Positions 1 to 8,077 of a stretch of DNA of 64,000 nt are shown here, in pieces; positions within the stretch are counted from its first letter, which is position 1, and every line of letters begins with the position of its first letter. A program made the translations under genes and the position numbers. A model generated the notes under the pieces. It did no database searches, had not been told where the DNA came from, and was given only the letters and a program-made list of their open reading frames with translations. Source of the stretch: Streptomyces sp. NBC_01233 (GTDB taxonomy: Bacteria; Actinomycetota; Actinomycetes; Streptomycetales; Streptomycetaceae); the NCBI RefSeq assembly GCF_035989305.1, contig NZ_CP108514.1:4751501-4815500 (forward strand), given 5' to 3'.

Positions 1-49
1 GAGGTCGGAGCCGCCGCGGACAAACAGCTACATCGGAGGAATGCGAGAC

Positions 50-469
50 ATGTCTCTGCTCAATCTGCGCCGCGCGGCGAAAGCCTCAATGGTCACCGCG
101 GTCGCTTTCGCGGGTATTTCCCTCATGGGTGCCCAGCCCGCTGCGGCGGCGACTGAGGGAACCACCGGCATGGACTGCTGGGCGGCGTGCGGCAAGCTGA
201 CGAATTCGACCGACCACGGCGTCAGCGTCACGTTGGAATGGGGCACCTCGGATGCGCAGCGCTGGCAGTGGGAGCGCTGGGTGTTCGCCCACTCGTCCAT
301 GGGTGGAAACGCCAGCGGCGTCGACGTCGACGGGGTCTACATTCCCGGCGGATGCACGGCGTTCGGAAACGTATACGGCTTCGGCTACGTCATCCCCGTG
401 GTGTGGGGCGGCGGGTGGCACAAGATCCAGGGCGATCAGAACGCGAACCTCGTCGGCGTCTACTGCTGA
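50..469 (+). CDS. small secreted protein, unknown function
   Basis: A 139-residue exported protein of no family I recognise. A short basic N-terminus, a hydrophobic stretch and an Ala-rich AQPAAAA site near residue 34 form a classical Sec signal peptide. The mature part is rich in Gly, Trp and aromatic residues and has four cysteines (DCWAACGKL, GGCTAF and the terminal YC), suggesting a small disulphide-stabilised extracellular domain. ATG at 41 is in frame but abuts the GGAGGA at 35-40, so ATG at 50 with normal spacing is preferred. It is the first of three tandem small secreted-protein genes on this strand. Function is not predictable from sequence. Confidence 0.8.
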   Translation: MSLLNLRRAAKASMVTAVAFAGISLMGAQPAAAATEGTTGMDCWAACGKLTNSTDHGVSVTLEWGTSDAQRWQWERWVFAHSSMGGNASGVDVDGVYIPGGCTAFGNVYGFGYVIPVVWGGGWHKIQGDQNANLVGVYC

Positions 470-599
470 CGGCCGCACCGACCTTTCGGCCACGCCCGAA
501 AGCATCGCCAGTCCTGTCCCCTTCGGCGGAGCATCGGTGCCGCAGGGGGCGATCACGGGGGAACTGCCCCCTGCCTCATTCGACAAGGGAGACAAGGCA

Positions 600-980
600 A
601 TGAGCCGTATGACGATCCGCACGAAGCTCGCCGCCGTGGCGGCGGCGAGTGTGATGGCGCTGGGTACGGGGGTCTTGGCGGCGTCGCCCGCGCAGGCCGC
701 GGACTCGTGGCACGGGTGTCCGTCCGGGGCCGTTTGCATCTACCCGCGCGACGCGGGCTGGAACAACAACGTCCCGTCGGACATCTACTGGGACGGGGTC
801 TACCAGCTCTACAACCAGGAGGGGATGCACTTCGTGGTCAACAACCAGACCCTGGGCTGGGTCGACCGCCTCTGCTTCGACTCCTGGGGCAACAACTGCG
901 ACTCGTACGTCCAGCCCCCCGGCACCACCTGGTGGGTGAACCTCTCGCCGATGAACTCGATCAAGCTCGGCCCGCGCTAG
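600..980 (+). CDS. secreted protein resembling peptidase inhibitor family I36
   Basis: A 126-residue protein with a signal peptide ending at about SPAQA (residue 33). The mature part opens with a CPSGAVCIY segment, which resembles the start of I36-type (SMI-like, beta/gamma-crystallin fold) secreted proteins of actinobacteria, and carries four cysteines that could form two disulphides. The open frame extends upstream to 252, but only ATG 600 has a ribosome site (GGGAGA) followed directly by a signal sequence. Inhibitor activity is inference; the family contains many members of unknown target. It lies between two other small secreted proteins on the same strand. Confidence 0.7.
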   Translation: MSRMTIRTKLAAVAAASVMALGTGVLAASPAQAADSWHGCPSGAVCIYPRDAGWNNNVPSDIYWDGVYQLYNQEGMHFVVNNQTLGWVDRLCFDSWGNNCDSYVQPPGTTWWVNLSPMNSIKLGPR

Positions 981-1003
981 GTGTAACCCACGGAGGGGGA
1001 GCA

Positions 1004-1450
1004 ATGCTCAGCAAGATCAGGGGATGGACATCGAAAGCGGCGGCGGTACTCGCGGTGAGTGCGGGTCTGGCGCTGCTGTCGCCGTCGCCCGCATACGCGG
1101 GCGGAGCGTGCACGTTGGCAGGCTGCTCGGAGACGTACAACTACTCGGGGACGTACGCGACGGCCCTGCAGAACTGGACGTGCGGATGGGGCACCACGGG
1201 CTCGTGGTCCACGGGATGCGCGGGCGGCGCGACGTACGGCCTGCCCAACGGGTACAAGACGCCCGATAACCAGGACTGGGACGTGTTCCGCGTCGACGCG
1301 GGATGGTGCTACCGGGTCGTGCTGGAAGTACCCGGCAAGACGTGGGAAGTGACCTACGACCGGCGGGGCTCGTCGACTCCGGTGTACGTGAAGGTCGAGA
1401 ACTGGGGGACGGCGTACATCGTGGGGCAGTCGTCCAGCTCTTGTCCCTGA
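1004..1450 (+). CDS. small secreted cysteine-containing protein
   Basis: A 148-residue exported protein with a signal peptide (hydrophobic core followed by SPSPAYA, cleavage near residue 32). The mature chain has Cys pairs spread through it (ACTLAGC, TCGW, TGCAG, GWCYR and a terminal CP), so it is probably disulphide-linked and extracellular. GGAGGGGGA at 992-1000 fixes the start at ATG 1004. It starts 23 bases after the previous gene stops and is followed by a strong terminator, so the three small secreted-protein genes probably end as one transcription unit. No family recognised. Confidence 0.78.
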   Translation: MLSKIRGWTSKAAAVLAVSAGLALLSPSPAYAGGACTLAGCSETYNYSGTYATALQNWTCGWGTTGSWSTGCAGGATYGLPNGYKTPDNQDWDVFRVDAGWCYRVVLEVPGKTWEVTYDRRGSSTPVYVKVENWGTAYIVGQSSSSCP

Positions 1451-1488
1451 GTCCGGACAGTGGTCCCCGACAGTCCTTGTCGGGCCTG

Positions 1489-1518
1489 AAGGCCCCGGGG
1501 GAATTTCCCCCGGGGCTC
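1489..1518 (+). terminator. rho-independent terminator after secreted-protein genes
   Basis: A GC-rich hairpin with arms GGCCCCGGGGG and CCCCCGGGG around an AATTT loop, about 40 bases after the stop of the third secreted-protein gene and followed by a short T-rich stretch (CTCCTTCTGTT). It separates that transcription unit from the pirin promoter. Confidence 0.75.
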
Positions 1519-1546
1519 CTTCTGTTCTGTCGGGTGTGGCAGAAAG

Positions 1547-1569
1547 TTCGAGTTTCAACTAAACTCGAA
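1547..1569. promoter_or_regulatory. palindromic operator candidate before pirin
   Basis: A perfect inverted repeat, TTCGAGTTT-N5-AAACTCGAA, sits just upstream of the ribosome site of the pirin gene. The AGTTT/AAACT arms resemble MarR-type operators, and pirin genes in actinobacteria are often under MarR-family control. No regulator gene of that kind is adjacent here, so the partner is unknown. Confidence 0.6.
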
Positions 1570-1588
1570 GCAGAAGGAGGTCCTGACC

Positions 1589-2581
1589 ATGCCCGCAGTG
1601 ACTGTTGAGAACCCGTTGACGCTTCCGCGAGTGGCCGAGCCGCAGGCCGCCGTCCCGCGCAAGGTGCTGGCCGTCGTCTCCGCTCCCGGTGGGTTCGAGG
1701 GTGAGGGATTCCCGGTGCGCCGCGCGTTCGCCGGGATCAACTACCAGTACCTCGACCCGTTCATCATGATGGACCAGATGGGCGAGGTGGAGTACGCGCC
1801 GGGCGAGCCCAAGGGCACGCCCTGGCACCCGCACCGCGGCTTCGAGACCGTCACGTACCTGATCGACGGAACCTTCGTCCACCAGGACAGCAACGGCGGC
1901 GGCGGAGTCATCAACGGCGGTGACACGCAGTGGATGACCGCGGGGTCCGGACTGCTGCACATCGAGGCTCCGCCGGAGTCCCTCGTCGTCAGCGGCGGGC
2001 TCTTCCACGGGCTCCAGCTGTGGGTGAACCTCCCGGCCTCCGACAAGATGATGCCCCCGCGCTACCAGGACATCGGCGGCGGCCAGGTCCAGCTGCTGAC
2101 CACCCCGGACGGCGGCGCCCTGCTCCGCGTGATCGCCGGCGAGCTCGACGGCCACCAGGGCCCGGGCATCACGCACACCCCGATCACGATGATCCACGCG
2201 ACCGTCACTCCGGGCGCGCAGATCACCCTGCCGTGGCGCGAGGACTTCAACGCGCTGGCGTACGTACTGGCCGGACGCGGGTCGGTCGGCGAGGACCGCC
2301 GGCCCGTCCAGACCGGGCAGACGGCCGTCTTCGGCGAGGGCGGCTCGCTCACGGTGCGGGCGGACGAGTCCCAGGACTCCAACGCCCCGGACCTGGAGGT
2401 CGTGCTCCTCGGCGGCCGTCCGATCCGGGAGCCGATGGCGCACTACGGTCCGTTCGTCATGAACAGCAAGCACGAACTCCAGCAGGCCTTCGACGACTTC
2501 CAGGCCGGCCGGCTGGGCCGCATCCCCACCACCGCGCGCACCGGGCTCGGCCACCGCGGCGCCGGCGACGCGGAGGACTGA
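1589..2581 (+). CDS. pirin family protein
   Basis: A bicupin pirin of 330 residues, close to the usual length. The N-terminal cupin shows the metal-binding signature WHPHRGFETVTY (about residues 72-83) and a further His-x-Glu (LLHIEA), the iron-binding His/His/His/Glu set of pirins. The C-terminal cupin starts near residue 190 (PGAQITLPW). Bacterial pirins act as quercetinase-like dioxygenases or redox-responsive cofactors; which applies here cannot be told. AAGGAGG at 1574-1580 gives the start. A palindrome at 1547-1569 probably controls it, and a hydrophilic tail of about 40 residues follows the second cupin. Confidence 0.93.
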   Translation: MPAVTVENPLTLPRVAEPQAAVPRKVLAVVSAPGGFEGEGFPVRRAFAGINYQYLDPFIMMDQMGEVEYAPGEPKGTPWHPHRGFETVTYLIDGTFVHQDSNGGGGVINGGDTQWMTAGSGLLHIEAPPESLVVSGGLFHGLQLWVNLPASDKMMPPRYQDIGGGQVQLLTTPDGGALLRVIAGELDGHQGPGITHTPITMIHATVTPGAQITLPWREDFNALAYVLAGRGSVGEDRRPVQTGQTAVFGEGGSLTVRADESQDSNAPDLEVVLLGGRPIREPMAHYGPFVMNSKHELQQAFDDFQAGRLGRIPTTARTGLGHRGAGDAED

Positions 2582-2620
2582 CCCGCCCCGACGGGCTCCC
2601 GGCCGGGAGCCCGTCCCGCT

Positions 2621-3745
2621 CTACGCGGCGTCCGCCGGATCCACGGGTCCGGGGGGCGCCGCGTCGGCGTACCGGGCCCGCAGCTCCGAGACCACCCCGA
2701 AGAGGGCTGCGGTCACCGGCACCGCGAGGAGCATGCCGAGGATCCCGGCGACGCTCGCCCCGGCGGTGATGGCGAGCATCACGACGGCCGGATGCATCTG
2801 CACCGTGCGGCTCTGCACCACGGGCTGCAGCACGTACCCCTCGATCATCTGGACCAGCAGCACCAGGCCCAGCGCCCACAGCCCGATGACCCAGCCCCGG
2901 TCGGCGAAGGCGACGAGGACCGCCACCGCGCCCGAGAGGATGGCGCCGAGGTACGGGATGTAGGCGGTCACGAAGACCAGCGCGGCCAGCCCCAGCGCCC
3001 CCGGCACGTCGAGGACCAGCAGACCCACGCCGATCAGCACGGCGTCGACCAGGGCCACGAAGGTGGTCCCGCGCATGAAGCCCTCGACCGCCTCGAAGGC
3101 GCGCCGGCCCATGGCCTCCATCAGATCGCCCGAACGGCTCGGCACCAGCGAGCGCAGCGTGCCCACCGCACGGTCGGAGTCGCGCAGGAAGAAGAAGATC
3201 AGCACCATCGCGAGCAGCGCCATCGCGATCACCGAGCCGACCACGCTGAGTCCGGCGACCACGCCCGAGGCGGCCGTGCCGCCGAACTTCTCCAGCAGGT
3301 CCTTGGAGTGCGAGGTGACGTCCTCCAGGGAGGTCCCCACCGCCCCGAAGTGCTCGGCGAGCGTCTGGCCGGCCCGCCGCAGCGCGTCGACGATCTCGTC
3401 GCCGGTCTCGATGAGCGCGAGGACGACGATGTACGCGGCCCCGCCGACGACGCAGACCACCGCGAGGCAGGTCAGGGCCGCGGCGAGGGAGCGGTTCATC
3501 TTCATGCGGACCAGGCGCCGGTGCATCGGCCCGAGCAGGGCCGTGCCGAGCACGGCCAGCAGGACGGGCGTGACCACGGTCTCGAAGACCACGCACAGCC
3601 AGATGGCGACGGCGAGGACCGCCGTGACGAGCAGGACGACCCCGCTCCAGGCGGCGAGCCGCCGAACGGGCTCCGGCAGAAGGGGAACGGGGGCATTGGG
3701 CACGGTGTATCCAACCACGGCGCGCTCCGGCCGCCCGGAGCTCAC
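2621..3745 (-). CDS. AI-2E family transporter (YdiK/TqsA/PerM type)
   Basis: A 374-residue polytopic membrane protein with about eight hydrophobic segments. The family layout is visible: two N-terminal helices, a soluble stretch around residues 110-150 (ETGDEIVDALRRAG, TSHSKDLLEKFGG), then the conserved C-terminal core containing AYIPYLGAILSG and EGYVLQPVV. Family members export small molecules including AI-2 or act as ion antiporters; the substrate is unknown. The likely GTG start overlaps the stop of the upstream SpoIIE-type phosphatase by 4 bases (GTGA), implying translational coupling. It is convergent with pirin. Confidence 0.88.
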   Translation of the reverse strand: MSSGRPERAVVGYTVPNAPVPLLPEPVRRLAAWSGVVLLVTAVLAVAIWLCVVFETVVTPVLLAVLGTALLGPMHRRLVRMKMNRSLAAALTCLAVVCVVGGAAYIVVLALIETGDEIVDALRRAGQTLAEHFGAVGTSLEDVTSHSKDLLEKFGGTAASGVVAGLSVVGSVIAMALLAMVLIFFFLRDSDRAVGTLRSLVPSRSGDLMEAMGRRAFEAVEGFMRGTTFVALVDAVLIGVGLLVLDVPGALGLAALVFVTAYIPYLGAILSGAVAVLVAFADRGWVIGLWALGLVLLVQMIEGYVLQPVVQSRTVQMHPAVVMLAITAGASVAGILGMLLAVPVTAALFGVVSELRARYADAAPPGPVDPADAA

Positions 3746-6009
3746 AACACGGGGTCGGCGTCCGTCTTCGACTGCTCATGCAGCTCGAACCAGATCGACT
3801 TGCCCTCGCCCTGCGGGTCCACGCCCCAGGTGTCGGCGAGCATCTCCATCAGCAGCACCCCGCGGCCGCTGGAGGACATCTCGCCGGGGTGCCGCTTGTG
3901 CGGGAGCTCGTCGCTCCCGTCCGCGACCTCCACGCGCAGCCGGCGCGCGCCCAGTTCGCCGACCGCCTCCGCCACCAGCAGCGCGTCGCCGTCGGTGTGC
4001 GTCAGAACGTTCGTCACCATCTCGGAGACCATCAGCACGGCCGAGTCCACCTGGTCGGCGTCGGCCCAGTCGTGCAGCAGGTCGCGAACCTGCCGGCGGG
4101 CGCCGGCGATCCGCTCCGGTTCGGCCTGGGCCACCGTCAGCACCGTACGGCGCGCCGGGCGGGCCGGGTGCGCCAGCGGGGTGCCGCACCCGCAGGCCTC
4201 GCCCTCGCGGCACAGCAGCACCACGGCTATGTCGTCCTCGCGGCGGTCGGCCAGCGGACCCGTGGTGTGGTGCGAGGACGGGCCGTGCACGGCCTGGACC
4301 AGCAGGTCGGCCAGCCTTTCGAGGTGCGGGGGCTGGAAGTGGCCGGCCCCCGCGCCCTCCGGCTCGTGCGCGCCCCCCGACCCGTGGGTGTCGGACTCCA
4401 GGACCGCGCGCAGCCGCGCCCAGCCCGTGTCCAGGTCGTGCCCGCCGGTCTCGATGAGCCCGTCGGTGCACAGCATCATCGTCTCGCCGGGCTCCAGGGT
4501 GAACCGGGTGGTGGGGTAGTCGGTGTCGGGCACGATCCCGAGGGGGAGCCCACCAGCGGTGGTGCGCATCAGGACGGTGCCGTCGCTCATCCGGATCGCG
4601 GGGTCGGGGTGGCCGGCGCGGGCCACCTCCAGCATTCCGGTCTTCGGGTCGCACTCCACGTACAGGCAGGTCGCGAACCGCGGGCTCTGGAAGTCCGCGT
4701 CCAGGTCGGCGCCCGACCCCGCGCCCATGCCGGTGCCCGCGTCCTCGTAAGGGTCGGAATCCTGCGAGGCGCACAGCCCGGCCAGGAAGCGGGAGGCCCG
4801 GGAGAGCACCGCGTCGGGCCGGTGGCCCTCGGACGCGTACGCCCGTACGGCGATCCGCAGCTGGCCCATCAGCCCGGCCGCCCGGACGTCGTGGCCCTGC
4901 ACGTCGCCGATGACCAGCGCGAACCTCCCCGAGGGCAGCGGGATCATGTCGTACCAGTCGCCGCCCACCTGGAGCCCGCCACCGGTCGGGACGTACCGCG
5001 CCGCGATCCGCATGCCGGGGATCTCCGGGCCGAGCTGCGGCATCATCGACCGCTGCAGGCCGGTGGTGAGTTCCCGCTCGGATTCGGCCACCCCGGCGCG
5101 CTGGAGCGCCTGGGCCAGCATCCGGGCCACGGTCGTCAGGACGGACCGCTCGTCGGGGGAGAAGGACGCCGGGAGCTTGAAGGCGGCCATCCAGGCGCCC
5201 ATGGTCCTCCCGGCCACGGTCAGCGGCAGGAAGGCCCAGGACACCCGGTCGAAGCGCTGGGCGAGCGGCCAGGTGGCCGGGAACCGCCGTTTGTAGTCCT
5301 CCGGGGTGGCCAGGTAGATCGCCCGGCCGGTACGGACGACCTCGGCGGCCGGGTAGTCCGTCTCCAGCAGCATGTCCGTGAAGGGCTCCTCGTCCCCCGG
5401 ATCGTGCCCGTGGTGACCGATGATCGACAGCCGCTCCCCGGCCACACCGAAGACGGCCAGCCCGTCCGGGCTGAAGCCCGGCATGGACAGCGAGGCCGCG
5501 ACCCGCAGCACCTCGGCCGTGGACCGGGCCTCCGCCAGCGCGCGGCCCGCGTCCAGCAGGAAGGCCTCGCGGGAGCGCCGCCAGTCGCCGGTGATGCGGG
5601 TGTGGGCGGCGGTGGTGCCGGGCTGCGGCTCGGCGATCTCCTGGATGGTGCCGATCAGCTCGTAGTCCACGCGGCCGTCGGCGGACCGGCTCTCCAGCGG
5701 TTTGGAGCGGCTGCGCACGGTCCGCAGGACCCGTCCGTCCACGTCCATGATCCGCAGCCGGGCCTCGGCGAGGGTGCCCTCGGCGACGGCCAGGTTCACG
5801 ATCCCGTTGATCTCGTTCCAGTCCACCGGGTGGAACCGGGACCGTACGGAGACCTCCGGCAGCACCACGGGCTCCGCGGGCAGCCCGAGGAGCCGGGCGG
5901 CCTCACCGTCGAGGGTGACCGTCCCGGAGGCGTTGTCCCACCGCCACAGGCCCGTCGCGATGGCGGCCAGGACGTCCTCGGTGCGCACCCGGCCATCTTT
6001 ACAGGTCAT
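3742..6009 (-). CDS. PAS-GAF-SpoIIE phosphatase with C-terminal HATPase domain
   Basis: A cytoplasmic signalling protein of about 755 residues. An N-terminal PAS-like domain (LWRWDNASGTVTL onward) is followed by a GAF domain (about 150-320), then a PP2C/SpoIIE phosphatase domain with its metal-site motifs (VGGDWYD, GDVQGHD, MLCTDGLIETG), and last an RsbW-like ATPase domain (SEMVTNVLTHTDGD, GRGVLLMEMLADTWG). Such proteins set the phosphorylation of anti-sigma antagonists in partner-switching control of sigma factors; here both activities lie in one chain. The frame is open to ATG 6048, but conservation begins near ATG 6009. The downstream permease is translationally coupled, and aspS is divergent. 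Confidence 0.9.
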   Translation of the reverse strand: MTCKDGRVRTEDVLAAIATGLWRWDNASGTVTLDGEAARLLGLPAEPVVLPEVSVRSRFHPVDWNEINGIVNLAVAEGTLAEARLRIMDVDGRVLRTVRSRSKPLESRSADGRVDYELIGTIQEIAEPQPGTTAAHTRITGDWRRSREAFLLDAGRALAEARSTAEVLRVAASLSMPGFSPDGLAVFGVAGERLSIIGHHGHDPGDEEPFTDMLLETDYPAAEVVRTGRAIYLATPEDYKRRFPATWPLAQRFDRVSWAFLPLTVAGRTMGAWMAAFKLPASFSPDERSVLTTVARMLAQALQRAGVAESERELTTGLQRSMMPQLGPEIPGMRIAARYVPTGGGLQVGGDWYDMIPLPSGRFALVIGDVQGHDVRAAGLMGQLRIAVRAYASEGHRPDAVLSRASRFLAGLCASQDSDPYEDAGTGMGAGSGADLDADFQSPRFATCLYVECDPKTGMLEVARAGHPDPAIRMSDGTVLMRTTAGGLPLGIVPDTDYPTTRFTLEPGETMMLCTDGLIETGGHDLDTGWARLRAVLESDTHGSGGAHEPEGAGAGHFQPPHLERLADLLVQAVHGPSSHHTTGPLADRREDDIAVVLLCREGEACGCGTPLAHPARPARRTVLTVAQAEPERIAGARRQVRDLLHDWADADQVDSAVLMVSEMVTNVLTHTDGDALLVAEAVGELGARRLRVEVADGSDELPHKRHPGEMSSSGRGVLLMEMLADTWGVDPQGEGKSIWFELHEQSKTDADPVL

Positions 6010-6146
6010 ATCCGTCAGGTGCCTGTCAGGAGGGACCGCCGGACGCATTTGCGCAGGCTGGAGGGAGTGCCCGACCCGTCACCCTCCCGGACGGTAACCT
6101 TGGGACGGTTGAATCCACCCTGGTATCGCGTAGAACTGGATGACTG

Positions 6147-7970
6147 ATGCATCGGTACAGGTCCCACACCTGCGGCGAGCTCCGCGCTTCTGACGTCGCC
6201 GCCGACGTCCGGCTGAGCGGCTGGCTGCACAACCGTCGAGACCTGGGCGGCATCCTCTTCATCGATCTGCGGGACCACTACGGCATCACGCAGCTCGTCG
6301 CCCGGCCCGGCACCGCCGCGAACGAGGCGCTCAGCAGCGTCACCAAGGAGACCGTCGTCCGCATCGACGGCAAGGTCGTCTCCCGCGGCGCGGACAACGT
6401 CAACCCCGAGCTGCCGACCGGCGAGATCGAGATCGAGGTCGCCGAGGTCGAGGTGCTCGGCGCGGCCGCCCCGCTGCCCTTCACGATCAACACCGACGAC
6501 GGTGTGAACGAGGAGCGGCGCCTGGAGTACCGCTTCCTCGACCTGCGCCGCGAGCGCATGCACCGCAACATCATGCTGCGCTCGGCGGTCATTGCCTCGA
6601 TCCGCTCCAAGATGGTGGCCCTCGGCTTCAACGAGATGGCGACCCCGATCCTCACCGCGACCTCCCCCGAGGGCGCCCGTGACTTCGTGGTGCCGTCCCG
6701 CCTGAACCCGGGCAAGTTCTACGCCCTGCCGCAGGCCCCGCAGCAGTTCAAGCAGCTGCTGATGATCTCCGGCTTCGACCGGTACTTCCAGATCGCGCCC
6801 TGCTTCCGCGACGAGGACGCCCGCGCCGACCGCTCGCCGGGCGAGTTCTACCAGCTCGACGTGGAGATGTCCTTCGTCGAGCAGGAGGACGTCTTCCAGC
6901 CGATCGAGACGCTCATGACCGAGCTCTTCGAGGAGTTCGGCAACGGCCGCCACGTCACCTCGCCCTTCCCGCGGATCCCCTTCCGCGAGTCGATGCTGAA
7001 GTACGGCAACGACAAGCCCGACCTGCGCGCCAAGCTGGAGCTCGTCGACATCACCGACGTGTTCGAGGGCTCGGAGTTCAAGGCGTTCGCCGGCAAGCAC
7101 GTGCGCGCGCTGGCCGTCCCGGACACCGCCGCCCAGCCGCGCAAGTTCTTCGACGGCCTCGGCGAGTACGCGATCTCGCTGGGCGCGAAGGGCCTGGCCT
7201 GGGTGCGCGTGGGCGAGGACGGTGCCCTGACCGGCCCGATCGCCAAGTTCCTCACCGAGGAGAACGTCAAGGTCCTCACCGAGCGCCTGGGCCTGGTCCC
7301 CGGCCACGCGGTGTTCTTCGGCGCGGGCGACTTCGACGAGGTCTCCAAGATCATGTCCGGCGTTCGCGTCGAGGCGGCCAAGCGCGCGGGCCAGTTCGAG
7401 GAGAACGTCTTCCGCTTCTGCTGGATCGTCGACTTCCCGATGTACGAGAAGGACGAGGAGACCGGCAAGATCGACTTCTCGCACAACCCCTTCTCCATGC
7501 CGCAGGGCGGCATGAAGGACCTGGAGGAGAAGGACCCGCTCGACATCCTGGCGTGGCAGTACGACATCGTCTGCAACGGCATCGAGCTGTCCTCCGGCGC
7601 CATCCGCAACCACGAGCCCGAGGTCATGCTGAAGGCCTTCGAGATCGCCGGTTACGAGGCGGAGACCGTCGAGCGCGAGTTCGCCGGCATGCTGCGCGCG
7701 TTCCGCCTCGGCGCCCCGCCGCACGGCGGCATCGCCCCGGGCGTGGACCGCATCGTGATGCTGCTGGCCGACGAGCCGAACATCCGCGAGACGATCGCCT
7801 TCCCGCTGAACGGCAACGCGCAGGACCTGATGATGGGCGCGCCGACGGTGCTGGAGGAGGTCCGTCTGCGCGAGCTGAACATCGCGCTGCGCAAGCCGGT
7901 CGAGACGAAGGCGGCGGAGCGGCCGGTCTCCGACGCGGTCGTCCCGGACGCCGGGTCCCCGCGGGGCTGA
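6147..7970 (+). CDS. aspS: aspartyl-tRNA synthetase
   Basis: A class II aminoacyl-tRNA synthetase of 607 residues that charges tRNA-Asp in the cytoplasm. It has the N-terminal OB-fold anticodon domain ([19 protein letters not shown]), motif 2 ([20 protein letters not shown]), the bacterial GAD insertion (about 285-410), and motif 3 ([14 protein letters not shown]). The length matches full-length bacterial AspRS. The N-terminus [12 protein letters not shown] is the typical streptomycete start; no strong ribosome site precedes it, so the 5' leader may be short. Monocistronic, with a strong terminator 16 bases downstream. Confidence 0.98.
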   Translation: MHRYRSHTCGELRASDVAADVRLSGWLHNRRDLGGILFIDLRDHYGITQLVARPGTAANEALSSVTKETVVRIDGKVVSRGADNVNPELPTGEIEIEVAEVEVLGAAAPLPFTINTDDGVNEERRLEYRFLDLRRERMHRNIMLRSAVIASIRSKMVALGFNEMATPILTATSPEGARDFVVPSRLNPGKFYALPQAPQQFKQLLMISGFDRYFQIAPCFRDEDARADRSPGEFYQLDVEMSFVEQEDVFQPIETLMTELFEEFGNGRHVTSPFPRIPFRESMLKYGNDKPDLRAKLELVDITDVFEGSEFKAFAGKHVRALAVPDTAAQPRKFFDGLGEYAISLGAKGLAWVRVGEDGALTGPIAKFLTEENVKVLTERLGLVPGHAVFFGAGDFDEVSKIMSGVRVEAAKRAGQFEENVFRFCWIVDFPMYEKDEETGKIDFSHNPFSMPQGGMKDLEEKDPLDILAWQYDIVCNGIELSSGAIRNHEPEVMLKAFEIAGYEAETVEREFAGMLRAFRLGAPPHGGIAPGVDRIVMLLADEPNIRETIAFPLNGNAQDLMMGAPTVLEEVRLRELNIALRKPVETKAAERPVSDAVVPDAGSPRG

Positions 7971-7985
7971 ACCCGCTGACACGCC

Positions 7986-8029
7986 GAGGGCGGCGCCCCC
8001 TCTCCTTGCGGGAGGGGGCGCCGCCCTTT
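7986..8029. terminator. strong (probably bidirectional) terminator
   Basis: A long near-perfect hairpin with arms AGGGCGGCGCCCCCTC and GAGGGGGCGCCGCCCTTT, placed between the convergent aspS and VWA genes. The TTT after the arm suits aspS; the stem can serve both directions. Confidence 0.85.
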
Positions 8030-8030
8030 G

Positions 8031-8062
8031 CGTACGCGGTGTGCGCGGTGTGCGCGGTGTAC
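8031..8062. repeat. short tandem repeat (TGCGCGGTG)
   Basis: Three to four copies of a 9-base unit close to TGCGCGGTG (first copy diverged as TACGCGGTG) lie between the terminator and the stop of the VWA gene. No function is evident; slippage in GC-rich DNA is the simplest origin. Confidence 0.6.
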
Positions 8063-8077
8063 CGGGCGGGCCGGGGC

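Noticed and set aside
3778..6147. Long plus-strand open frame of 789 codons opposite the SpoIIE-type gene
   Set aside because: It is the antisense shadow of a gene with clear domains; composition is His/Arg/Gly-rich without any domain, as expected from high third-position GC.
6015..7982. 655-codon minus-strand frame across aspS
   Set aside because: Antisense of aspS; no motifs, Val/Gly/Arg-rich, no ribosome site.
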